A stretch of DNA of 64,000 nt from Jannaschia seohaensis (GTDB lineage Bacteria > Pseudomonadota > Alphaproteobacteria > Rhodobacterales > Rhodobacteraceae). Location of the stretch: positions 62,001-126,000 of the forward strand of contig NZ_UETC01000003.1 of NCBI RefSeq assembly GCF_900116765.1. The letters run 5' to 3'. Under the pieces are notes generated by a model. That model worked only from the letters and a program-made list of their open reading frames with translations, did not search any database and was not told the DNA's origin. Below, piece by piece: positions 40,333 to 49,864 of this stretch; within the stretch, counting starts at the first letter, position 1; every line of letters begins with the position of its first letter. The position numbers and the translations under genes were made by a program.

Positions 40333-41286
40333 CTACCCGATGAGTGTCGTTCCGCAGCGCGCATACCAGCGGACGATGTCGTCCCAGATCTCCTGCGCCG
40401 TCTCGGCGTACCAGAAGAGGTCCCGGTCCTCCGGGTCGATCACGCCTTCCTCCACGAGAAAATCCGGGTCGAAGGCCCGCCGCCAATAGGCCTGGCCCAC
40501 GAGGATGACCGGCACTGGCTTGACCTTGCGGGTCTGGATCAGCGTGAGCGTCTCGAAGAGTTCGTCCATCGTGCCGAAGCCGCCCGGAAAGACGACCAGC
40601 GCACGGGCGCGCAGCAGGAAGTGCAGCTTGCGGATCGCGAAATAGCGGAACTGGAAGCAGAGGCTCGGGGTGAGGTAGGGATTCGGATACTGCTCGTGCG
40701 GGAGCGAGACGTTGAGCCCGACCGTGCGGGCGCCGGCCTCGTGCGCGCCGCGATTGGCCGCTTCCATCATGCCGGGCCCGCCGCCCGTAACCACCACGAG
40801 CCGGTTTCCCGACTCACCCTCCGCGCGGCCGACGATCCGGCCGAAGTCGCGCGCGACCTCATAGAAGCGACTTTTCTCCAGCACGCGCCGGGCAATGGTC
40901 AGGCGCTTGGAGAGCGCCGCATCGTCCGGCGCTCCGGCGGCTTTCCGCTCCAGCGCCTCGACGGCCCGTTGCGCCGCGAGCGGCTCGGGCACGCGGGTGC
41001 TGCCGAAGACGACGATGGAATGCGCCACGCCATGCTCCTCAAGGAGCGTCTCCGCCTTGGAATAGTCGAGTTGCAGCCTGAGCCCGCGGTTGTCGCTTCG
41101 GTTCAGAAAGGCCACGTCCCTGTCGGCGAGCCGGTAGTTCGAAGCGTGCAGGATCTCGGCGACAAGCGCGGGGGCGTCGATATCTTCGGTGGCGGGCTTG
41201 GGCGTCTTCCACGGAAGGTCGGCGATCCGCTGGTGCGGATGGGCCGGGGCCGGCTTGACGCAGGGCATCTCTGGATCGTCGATCAC
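40333..41286 (-). CDS. LOG-family protein (cytokinin-activating phosphoribohydrolase-like)
   Basis: 317 residues from a GTG at 41286, chosen because GAGGAGGAG sits eight bases upstream; an in-frame ATG at 41319 would add 11 residues. The Rossmann-type LOG motifs are clear: VVTGGGPGMMEAANRGA and VFPGGFGTMDELFETL. It belongs to the longer LOG group, with an extra ~90-residue N-terminus. The family hydrolyses nucleoside 5'-monophosphates to free base and ribose 5-phosphate; older databases call it lysine decarboxylase. An FNR-type box lies 87 bases upstream. Confidence 0.9.
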   Translation of the reverse strand: MIDDPEMPCVKPAPAHPHQRIADLPWKTPKPATEDIDAPALVAEILHASNYRLADRDVAFLNRSDNRGLRLQLDYSKAETLLEEHGVAHSIVVFGSTRVPEPLAAQRAVEALERKAAGAPDDAALSKRLTIARRVLEKSRFYEVARDFGRIVGRAEGESGNRLVVVTGGGPGMMEAANRGAHEAGARTVGLNVSLPHEQYPNPYLTPSLCFQFRYFAIRKLHFLLRARALVVFPGGFGTMDELFETLTLIQTRKVKPVPVILVGQAYWRRAFDPDFLVEEGVIDPEDRDLFWYAETAQEIWDDIVRWYARCGTTLIG

Positions 41287-41372
41287 AGGCGCCACTCCTC
41301 CTCGGCGGCCGGGCCGCATCCTTCCCCGGACGCCGGGGTCTCAAACTGATACAGGCGAACCGGCGCAAGCCA

Positions 41373-41386
41373 TTGACGAAAATCAA
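41373..41386. promoter_or_regulatory. FNR/CRP-family box upstream of the LOG operon
   Basis: TTGACGAAAATCAA, an exact TTGA-N6-TCAA site (read from the gene's side TTGATTTTCGTCAA). It lies in the short gap between the MFS pseudogene end and the LOG start, placed to drive LOG, the RNase and the STAS gene. Confidence 0.7.
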
Positions 41387-41403
41387 GGTCGTGGCGGAGG
41401 GCC

Positions 41404-42646
41404 TCAGCGCAGCGGCGCGCGGCTTCGATCCGGGGTTCGGGAGAGCGCGACGACCGCGCACAGGCCCGCGACCGTCATGTAAAGCGCGGGCGCCGTGGCG
41501 AGGCCGGTCGCCTCGATCAGCGTGGTCGCGATCATCGGGGTCAGGCCGCCAAAGACGCCCACGCCGATATTGAAGGCGACCGAATAGCCCGAAAGCCGGT
41601 CGCGCTCGGGAAACATCTCGACAAAGAGCGCAGGACCCGAACCCAGGGGCACCGACAGGAGCATGAAGGTCACGGCATGCGTCACAAGGACCGAGGCGGT
41701 CGATCCCCCGGAGGCGAGCATCCACTGGGAGAGCGGCCAGGACAGCAGGCTCAGCGTGAGGAGGGCGCTCGATCCATCTGCGCCGCGCGACCAGGCGGTC
41801 GCCGACGATCGCCAGAAGCGGCATCAGCCGGATCACCAGCACGGTCATCGCCGTGTTGATCGTCAGGGCCTCGCTCCGCGCCATCAGGCCCTGTCCCGAG
41901 AGCCATTCTGGCAGGTAAACGAAGGCGATGTAGAAACACGTCCCGTAGGACGCGGCAAAAGCGAGTACGAGGACCGTCTCGCGCCGGTTCGTGGTGAAGG
42001 CCTCCAGCAGCGGCGAGGTCTCGTCGCGCTGGGCGTGCTGGGCTGCGAAGCGTTCGGAGTTATGCAGGTTGCTGCGGATCAGGATGGCCGTGCCGCCAAG
42101 CAGCGCGCCAAAGAGGAACGGCAAGCGCCAGGCCCAGTCCGAGACCGTCTGGGCATCGAAGAGGTTCGTCACCAGCGCCGCCGCGCCAACGCCCAGAAGC
42201 GAGCCCGACATCGAGCCGATATTGGCCCAGCTTCCGGTCAGGCCGCGCCGTCCCATGGGCGCGCTCTCGACGAGATAGGTCGCCGAGGAGGAGAACTCGC
42301 CGCCCACGGAGACGCCTTGCATCAGGCGCAGGACAACGAGCAGGACGGGGGCGAGCAGGCCCACCTGCGCATAGGTCGGCAGCAGCCCCAGCAGAACCGT
42401 CGGCAGCGCCATCATGGTCACCGAGATCTGCATCGTCCGCGCGCGCCCATAGCGGTCGCCGAACCAGCCGAAGAAGGCCGCGCCGAGGGGCCGCATCAGG
42501 AACCCGGCCGCGAAAACGCCATAGGTGGCGATCAGGCCCGCCGCCGGGTTTTCCGACGGGAAGAAGAGCGGCGCGATGATGCCCGCGAGATAGCGGTAGA
42601 GCGCGAAGTCGTACCACTCGACGACATTGCCGATGAAGCCTGCCAT
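41404..42646 (-). pseudogene. MFS metabolite:H+ symporter (MHS family), frameshifted
   Basis: The first ~285 residues read in one frame from the ATG at 42646 (GNVVEWYDFALYRYLAGIIA, GFLMRPLGAAFFGWFGDRYG, RLMQGVSVGGEFSSSATYLV), a clear proline/betaine or citrate-type MHS transporter. After GDRLVARR near 41,780 the transporter continues in another frame (ALLTLSLLSWPLSQWMLASG to 'LSRTPDRSRAPLR', ending at 41404). One extra base would explain it. Joined, the product is ~413 residues with about 12 helices, near family length. Either a recent pseudogene or a sequencing error in a GC-rich run. Confidence 0.8.
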
Positions 42647-43854
42647 GATCCGGTGCCGCAGTTCGGGCGAACGGGGCGGCGGCGTCCCGTCTGCGTCGTT
42701 CTGTGCCCGCCTTGCCAGCAGTCCAGTCTCGTTCGGAACCGCAAGGATGCCACGATCAGGCCTAGCATCGTGAACCCCAAGAGCCAGGCGCCGTCCGGCC
42801 CGAGATCGGCAAGGTCCGCGTCGCGCAGCACCACGCCTCGGATGATGCGCATGAAATGCGTCGCGGGCAGCAGGTCCGCGATCCGCTGCGCGGCCTCGGG
42901 CATGGCCTCGTAAGGGAACATGAAGCCCGACAGCAGGATCGACGGGAGCAGCACGAAGACCGTCATCTGCATCGCCTGCATCTGGCTTTTCGCGAAGGTC
43001 GAGAGCACGAGGCCCAGCGACAGGCTTGCCAGGATGAACAGCAGCGTGACCACCAGGAGCGTGCCGAGCGATCCCGCCACCGTGACCGAGAACAGCGCCG
43101 CTCCGAGACCAAGGATGACACCGACCTGGATGAGCCCGATGCCGACAAAGGGAATGATCTTGCCGATCATCAGCTCAAGCGGGCGGATCGGCGTGGTGAT
43201 GAGCATCTCCATTTTGCCGCGCTCGCTCTCGCGCACGATGGCGGCGGCGGTGAACATGATCATGGTCATCGTCAGGATGATCCCCACCAGATCCGGCACG
43301 ATGTTCACGACGCTGCGCTGCTCGGGATTGTAATAGAGCGTCACCTCGAAAGTCGGCGTGGCGGGTGTGCTGGGCGCGCGGAACAGCTCGCCCAGCGGCA
43401 TCGTCCGCAGCGACCGGATCGCACCGGCCACGAGCGTGTCCGAGCCGTTGGCAGTCCATTGGGCGACGGGCCGGCCCGCGTCGCCCTGCGCGGGGGCGGC
43501 GAAGCGGCTGGCGATGGCGGGGTTGCGGACGAGGCGGTCGTCGAGATCGTGAGGGATGATGAAGGCCGCGCGGACCTTGGCGCGCAAGATGGCACGCTCG
43601 GCCTCCTCGACCGTGGCGAAGCGTTTCTCGAAGCGGACGACCTGCGTGGCCTCCAGCATATGCGTCAGGGCTTGGCCGAGGCTGCTTTCGCTCTGGTCGA
43701 CCATGGCCGCCGGGATGTGGCGGACCTCGGTGTTGATGGCATAGCCGAAGCGGACCAGTTGGATGAACGGGATCATCCCGAAGGTGAGCCGGTCGCGCCG
43801 GAGTTGCAGGAGTTCCTTCCGCAGGATTGCCGTCACGCGCCGGACCGAGATCAT
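42532..43854 (-). CDS. ABC-2 type exporter permease, reading through into the next gene
   Basis: 440 residues. A large periplasmic loop (about 45-185) lies between helix 1 and a block of five helices (185-375), with NIVPDLVGIILTMTMIMFTA and ILLSGFMFPYEAMPEAAQR; this is the YhhJ/YbhR-like drug or lipid exporter type. Family members end near residue 375-380 (ASLRFRTRLD here). The frame then runs 60 more residues of low-complexity R/S/T sequence over the start of the MFS gene, so the original stop seems lost or the two loci were joined by deletion. The start overlaps the ATPase stop (ATGA). Confidence 0.85.
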   Translation of the reverse strand: MISVRRVTAILRKELLQLRRDRLTFGMIPFIQLVRFGYAINTEVRHIPAAMVDQSESSLGQALTHMLEATQVVRFEKRFATVEEAERAILRAKVRAAFIIPHDLDDRLVRNPAIASRFAAPAQGDAGRPVAQWTANGSDTLVAGAIRSLRTMPLGELFRAPSTPATPTFEVTLYYNPEQRSVVNIVPDLVGIILTMTMIMFTAAAIVRESERGKMEMLITTPIRPLELMIGKIIPFVGIGLIQVGVILGLGAALFSVTVAGSLGTLLVVTLLFILASLSLGLVLSTFAKSQMQAMQMTVFVLLPSILLSGFMFPYEAMPEAAQRIADLLPATHFMRIIRGVVLRDADLADLGPDGAWLLGFTMLGLIVASLRFRTRLDCWQGGHRTTQTGRRRPVRPNCGTGSWQASSAMSSSGTTSRSTAISRASSRRSSSRRKTRRRA

Positions 43855-44777
43855 CGCGCCGTGACCCGCGTGGCCAGCACGAAAACGTCCTCCAGGTTTG
43901 GCCGCACCGCCCGCGCCGAGGCATCCGCGCGACCGCCCAGGGCCGTGGTCACCGCCGCCTCGGCATCCTCCACGGTCTCGCTCACCAGAACCCGGAGCCG
44001 CGCGCCGATCTGGGCGACCGACGCAATCTCCGTCTGTGCCTTGAGGGCGCGCCCGATCTGGCGCAGGTCGTCACCCGTGACCTCGACGACCCGGCCCTCG
44101 ACCTGTGCCATGAGGTCCTGTGGGGTGCCGTCTGCACATTTCCGGTCCAGATCGAGGATGGCAATCCGGTGACAGCGCTCGGCCTCGTCCATCAGGTGGG
44201 TCGAGACGATCATCGTCGTTCCGGCCTCGACGAGGTCGAAGAGCCTTTCCCCAAAGTTGCGCCGCGTCTCGGGATCGACGGCGGCGGTCGGTTCGTCGAG
44301 GAACAGAAGCTGGGGCTCGTGAATGACGGTCGCCGCCAGCGCGAGCCGCTGGCGCTGCCCGCTGCTCAGCGCGCCTGCGAGGTCGGTGGCCCGCGCGGTC
44401 AGGTCGTAGGTCTCCAGAAGCTCCGCGATGCGCCGCCGCGCGCGTTTCGCGGGCAGGTCGTGGATTCCGGCGACGAATCTCAAGTTTCCCAGCACGGTAA
44501 GGTCGCGGTAATGGGTGAAGCCCTGCGTCATGTATCCGATCTGGCTCTTCAGAGCCTCGGCATTGCCGGGCAGGGGCCGTCCCAACACCTCCGCCCGGCC
44601 CGCGTTGGGATTCAAGAGGCCTGTGAGCAACCGCATCACCGTCGTCTTGCCCGAGCCGTTGGGGCCCAGAAGACCGTAGACAACGCCCCCGGGGATCGTC
44701 AGGTCCAGCGAGTCCACGGCGGTCTTGGCGCCGAAGCGCCGGGTGATGCCGATCGTCTGCGCCACCGGTGCGGTCAT
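43851..44777 (-). CDS. ABC exporter ATP-binding protein
   Basis: 308 residues. Walker A GPNGSGKT, Q-loop in SQIGYMTQGF, signature SSGQRQRLALA (LSSGQ), Walker B LLFLDEPTAAVDP and the switch histidine in STHLMDEA. The CcmA/DRA-type C-terminal extension follows. It forms an exporter with the ABC-2 permease and the HlyD adaptor in one operon, overlapping both by four bases. Substrate unknown. Confidence 0.92.
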   Translation of the reverse strand: MTAPVAQTIGITRRFGAKTAVDSLDLTIPGGVVYGLLGPNGSGKTTVMRLLTGLLNPNAGRAEVLGRPLPGNAEALKSQIGYMTQGFTHYRDLTVLGNLRFVAGIHDLPAKRARRRIAELLETYDLTARATDLAGALSSGQRQRLALAATVIHEPQLLFLDEPTAAVDPETRRNFGERLFDLVEAGTTMIVSTHLMDEAERCHRIAILDLDRKCADGTPQDLMAQVEGRVVEVTGDDLRQIGRALKAQTEIASVAQIGARLRVLVSETVEDAEAAVTTALGGRADASARAVRPNLEDVFVLATRVTAR

Positions 44778-45709
44778 GGCAACGCGGCGCTGACCGGGAC
44801 GCCGGCGGGCAAGCCCGCCGCCTCGGGGGGGAGTTCGACCTCGGCGAGGTAGACGAGGCGGCTGCGCTGCTCGCTGTTGAGCGCGTAATAGGGCGTGAAA
44901 GCGGGCTCTTCGCTGATCCAGCGGAATTGGCCCTCGAAAACCGCCTCCGTCCCGTCGAGGCGGGTCGAAACGGGATCGCCGACCGCCCTCCCGACGCGCG
45001 CGGGCTCGGACAGATAGATGCGGGCACGCGGTCTGTCGCCGGTCAGAAGCAAGGCCACCGGGCTGCCAAAGGGCACGCGCTCACCGAGGTTCCAGGGCAG
45101 GCTGTCCAGAAGGCCGTCCCGCGGGGCGCGGATCGTCAGGTCCTCGAGCAGCGTGCGCTCGGCGGCGACCTGCGCCTCTGCGATGCGGATGTCCTCTTCG
45201 CGCGCGCCTTCCTCCAGTTCGGCGAGCACCTGTTCGGCGCTCGTCAGTTCCGCGAGGGCCGAGTCGCGGCGGGCGATGTCCTGGTCGAGCCGCGCCCGTG
45301 TGATCGTCCCGCTTTCAAGCAGTCGCGCATCGCGTTCAAGCGTCGTCTCCGCCTCCTCGTAGACGGCGCGGGCCCCTCCGACCCGCGCCTCGGCAATTGC
45401 GATCTCCTGGACCCGCGCCCCTCCGCACTCGTTCGAGATCGGCCTCCGCCTCAGCCAGCCGGGCCCGCGCCCCTGGAGGTTCGCCCGCTGCAACCTGTCC
45501 TCGAGCTGGACAAGGATCGTGCCGGCCTCGACCTCGCTCCCTTCGGCGACCGGGAGGTCGGTCACGATCGCATTGGCGGTCGCGGTCAGCACGACACGGT
45601 CGCGCATCAACATGCCGAGGGCAGTCTCGCCGTTCCGATCGGCGCAAGAGTGCAGGATCATTGGGATCAGAAGCGCCGTGAGGACCGAAAGCTTGAAAAT
45701 GGAGATCAT
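44774..45709 (-). CDS. HlyD-family adaptor of the ABC exporter, with a frame-scrambled coiled coil
   Basis: 311 residues from the ATG at 45709, chosen because it begins a signal sequence (MISIFKLSVLTALLIPMILHSC) with a lipobox-like LHSC, so it may be a lipoprotein. YbhG-like adaptor: first half-motif, coiled coil, second half-motif IRAPRDGLLDSLPWNLGERV and barrel. About 19 residues of the coiled coil (near 45,418-45,476) read as GRGPGWLRRRPISNECGG, whereas the neighbouring frame reads a normal coil (ARLAEAEADLERVRR). Two compensating one-base indels would explain this, so the protein keeps its frame but has a damaged coil. Confidence 0.8.
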   Translation of the reverse strand: MISIFKLSVLTALLIPMILHSCADRNGETALGMLMRDRVVLTATANAIVTDLPVAEGSEVEAGTILVQLEDRLQRANLQGRGPGWLRRRPISNECGGARVQEIAIAEARVGGARAVYEEAETTLERDARLLESGTITRARLDQDIARRDSALAELTSAEQVLAELEEGAREEDIRIAEAQVAAERTLLEDLTIRAPRDGLLDSLPWNLGERVPFGSPVALLLTGDRPRARIYLSEPARVGRAVGDPVSTRLDGTEAVFEGQFRWISEEPAFTPYYALNSEQRSRLVYLAEVELPPEAAGLPAGVPVSAALP

Positions 45710-45847
45710 GCCGCCCGCAAACCATCTCCCGCAGTTCAACCGGACTGATGTTCGCTCAGTTCGGGCCGTCCTCCATGACATTCATCGAAGCGTCCCTTTT
45801 CCAATGCTGTAACTATCTGCGGCGCCACCAAACTTGGGGAGACCCCG

Positions 45848-46132
45848 ATGCCGACCGACGCTTACATGCAGCATCTCGAAAGCCAGCTTGCTAGCGTCGA
45901 AGCGAAGCTCACCCGGGCCAAGGCTGCGATCGACGAGGGCGGTCCCGAGGACCGGGCGAAGGCGCTGGACGAATGGAGCCATCTCAAGATGCGCCCGGAG
46001 CATCTCCTGCAAAAGGTCGAGGCCGCGAAGCGCGACAATTCCGCGGACTGGTCCGTGCTTCACACGAGCTTCCGCGAGGAGGCCGACGCCTTGTGCGACA
46101 CGCTGGAACGCTGGCTGACGCGCGTCTACTGA
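45848..46132 (+). CDS. Small coiled-coil hypothetical protein
   Basis: 94 residues with GGGGAGA before the ATG. Almost entirely helical and charged (SQLASVEAKLTRAKAAIDEG, EEADALCDTLERWLTRV), with no signal peptide or membrane helix. It lies divergent to the ABC exporter operon and ends five bases from the convergent corA. I do not recognise the family; it may be a small stress-linked protein of this island. Confidence 0.65.
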   Translation: MPTDAYMQHLESQLASVEAKLTRAKAAIDEGGPEDRAKALDEWSHLKMRPEHLLQKVEAAKRDNSADWSVLHTSFREEADALCDTLERWLTRVY

Positions 46133-46137
46133 CCGCG

Positions 46138-47232
46138 CTATCTGAGCCATCCTTTCTTCCAGATGTACCAGATCAGCCCCGCGGCTGTCGCGCACATGAG
46201 CAACAGCGCGAAAGGGTAGCCCAGAGACCAGCCCAGCTCGGGCATGTTCCAGGGCGAGGAGTCGCGGTCGAAATTCATCCCGTAGACGCTCGCGATGAAA
46301 CTCAGCGGGATGAAGATCGTCGCCACGATCGTGAGCACCTTCATGACCTCGTTGATCTTCACGCTGACGCTGGAGATGTGGACGTCCACCAGTTCCGACG
46401 CGATCTCCCGATAGGTCTCGACGATGTCGATGATCTGCACCGTGTGATCGTAGCAGTCCCGGAGAAAGGGCGTCGTCTCGGGGGCGATGAGCGGGTGCTC
46501 GTCGCGGATCAGCGTGTTGAAGAGCTCTCGGTGCGGCCAGATCGCGCGCCGGATTTGCAGCAGTCCGCGCTTCAAATCGTGGATGTCGGAGATGTCGCGG
46601 TTGTCGGGCGTCGCGAGCACGCGGTCCTCCAGCGCGTCCAGCGTCTCGCCGATCTGCTCCAGCACCGGGAAGTAGCCGTCGACGATGGCGTCGAGCAAAG
46701 CGTAGCAGAGATAGTCGGATCCGGAATGGCGGATGCGGCTCTTTGGGCGGCGCAGACGCTTGCGCACGCTTTCGAAGCTGTCGACAGTCTCCTCGCGCAC
46801 GGTGACGAGGAAGCCTTCGCCGATGAAGAAGGCGATCTGCCGGGCCCGCAGCGGCCCGTTCCCCTCCAGCGCCGACGCGACGATGAACAGGTGGTCGTCA
46901 TATTCCTCGACCTTCGGGCGTTGATCCGCTTCGACGGCATCTTCCAGCGCCAATTCGTGCAGACCGAACTCTTCGCCGATCGCGGTGAGAAGGCGTGTAT
47001 CGACCGATTGGGCCACGTCGAGCCAGATCACCCGGTGGCGCTGCCTGAGGTCTGCGATGGCGCGAAGGTCCATCTCCGTTCGCTCGACAATTTCGTCCGA
47101 GCCGAACGCCATGACGCTGACGCTCGTCCGGCCGGCCTCCTCCGGGCCGGTTGTCTCGTCCGACGCGGCAGGTTGCCGCCTCGCTTGCTTGGCCATGTCG
47201 AGCTTTCGCTCGACCGGTGGCGGGGCCTTCAT
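46138..47232 (-). CDS. corA: CorA-type magnesium/cobalt transporter
   Basis: 364 residues from the ATG at 47232, with GAGG upstream; an in-frame TTG two codons earlier is less likely. Large cytoplasmic N-terminal funnel domain, then two C-terminal membrane helices with the selectivity motif YGMNF between them (SFIASVYGMNFDRD) and a basic tail (WKKGWLR). Pentameric inner-membrane divalent cation channel. In some relatives such proteins export zinc, so the metal is inferred only by family. Confidence 0.92.
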   Translation of the reverse strand: MKAPPPVERKLDMAKQARRQPAASDETTGPEEAGRTSVSVMAFGSDEIVERTEMDLRAIADLRQRHRVIWLDVAQSVDTRLLTAIGEEFGLHELALEDAVEADQRPKVEEYDDHLFIVASALEGNGPLRARQIAFFIGEGFLVTVREETVDSFESVRKRLRRPKSRIRHSGSDYLCYALLDAIVDGYFPVLEQIGETLDALEDRVLATPDNRDISDIHDLKRGLLQIRRAIWPHRELFNTLIRDEHPLIAPETTPFLRDCYDHTVQIIDIVETYREIASELVDVHISSVSVKINEVMKVLTIVATIFIPLSFIASVYGMNFDRDSSPWNMPELGWSLGYPFALLLMCATAAGLIWYIWKKGWLR

Positions 47233-47506
47233 GCGCAAACCTCGTGGGCCGTGACGTCAGGCGTCGCCATCTGCGCATGCTACAGTATTGCGCCCGCGTC
47301 CACAGCGGGCGCCGGGCCAAGGGGGGCTGAGCGAGGCCGCCATTGCCGGTCAGGCACCCGCGCGCTGGCCCGTCAATTCCAGGCGCGGCGGCCCGTTGGC
47401 ATGGCCTCGGTCCCTATCGTATGGTCCAGGGGGTCTCTCGTCCTCCCGCCCCGGCCTTCGCCGCGGACCGGAAAAGGGCGTTGTCTCGGACATTTGCCTG
47501 GCAAGG

Positions 47507-49404
<1,898 letters not shown>

Positions 49405-49408
<4 letters not shown>

Positions 49409-49578
49409 CGCAATCCTTGGTGCATTTCCTTATGTCCGGGGCGCTGATCGCTATCGGCATCTATCTTTTCGACCACCCGAAGCTGCAAAATGCCGGCAGT
49501 CGGCTGTTTCGCGGTGTCGTGGTCTGGATCGTGCTCGTTCTTGGTTTGCGCGCGCTCGATTACGCATTCCTGCCATAG
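49405..49578 (+). CDS. Tiny two-helix membrane protein coupled to ftsH
   Basis: 57 residues. The start overlaps the ftsH stop (ATGA) and has GGAG nine bases upstream. Two hydrophobic segments (residues ~5-21 VHFLMSGALIAIGIYLF and ~38-50 VVVWIVLVLGLRA) are joined by a short polar loop (DHPKLQNAGSRLFRG). I know no family for it. By position it could be a small modulator or substrate adaptor of FtsH; translational coupling supports that it is made. Confidence 0.6.
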
Positions 49579-49773
49579 CGTCGGCCGGTCCATGTCGGGC
49601 ACCGTCTTCGCGCCGGCGGCCCTGACGATGGCTGGAAGCAGACTGCGTGTCGGGTCGTCATAGCTGGCCCCGGCGTCAGAAGGAGGGGCCGACGCCCGTG
49701 GAGGCGACCCGCGCCCGCTTGATCCACCAGATCCCATGTCCCGGCCCGGGCTCGACGTGCCCTCCGAGCCCCG
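49579..49773. other. ftsH-phaC intergenic region
   Basis: No gene supported on either strand. It leads into an FNR-type box and probably holds the phaC promoter, though I see no convincing -10/-35 pair. Confidence 0.4.
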
Positions 49774-49787
49774 TTGACTTGCGTCAA
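49774..49787. promoter_or_regulatory. FNR/CRP-family box upstream of phaC
   Basis: TTGACTTGCGTCAA, an exact TTGA-N6-TCAA palindrome 77 bases before the PHA synthase start. The same type of box precedes the Usp-ATPase and LOG operons. Confidence 0.7.
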
Positions 49788-49864
49788 GGCAAGCCGAGGG
49801 AAAGCGCCTAGCGTCTGATGCGGGGTCTTGGGTTCGGAAGGGCAAGGAAGGCGAGCGTTTCGGG

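Noticed and set aside
38698-41349. An 883-codon plus-strand frame opposite the STAS, RNase and LOG genes
   Set aside because: The minus strand carries full motif sets for three families with ribosome sites; the plus frame has none.
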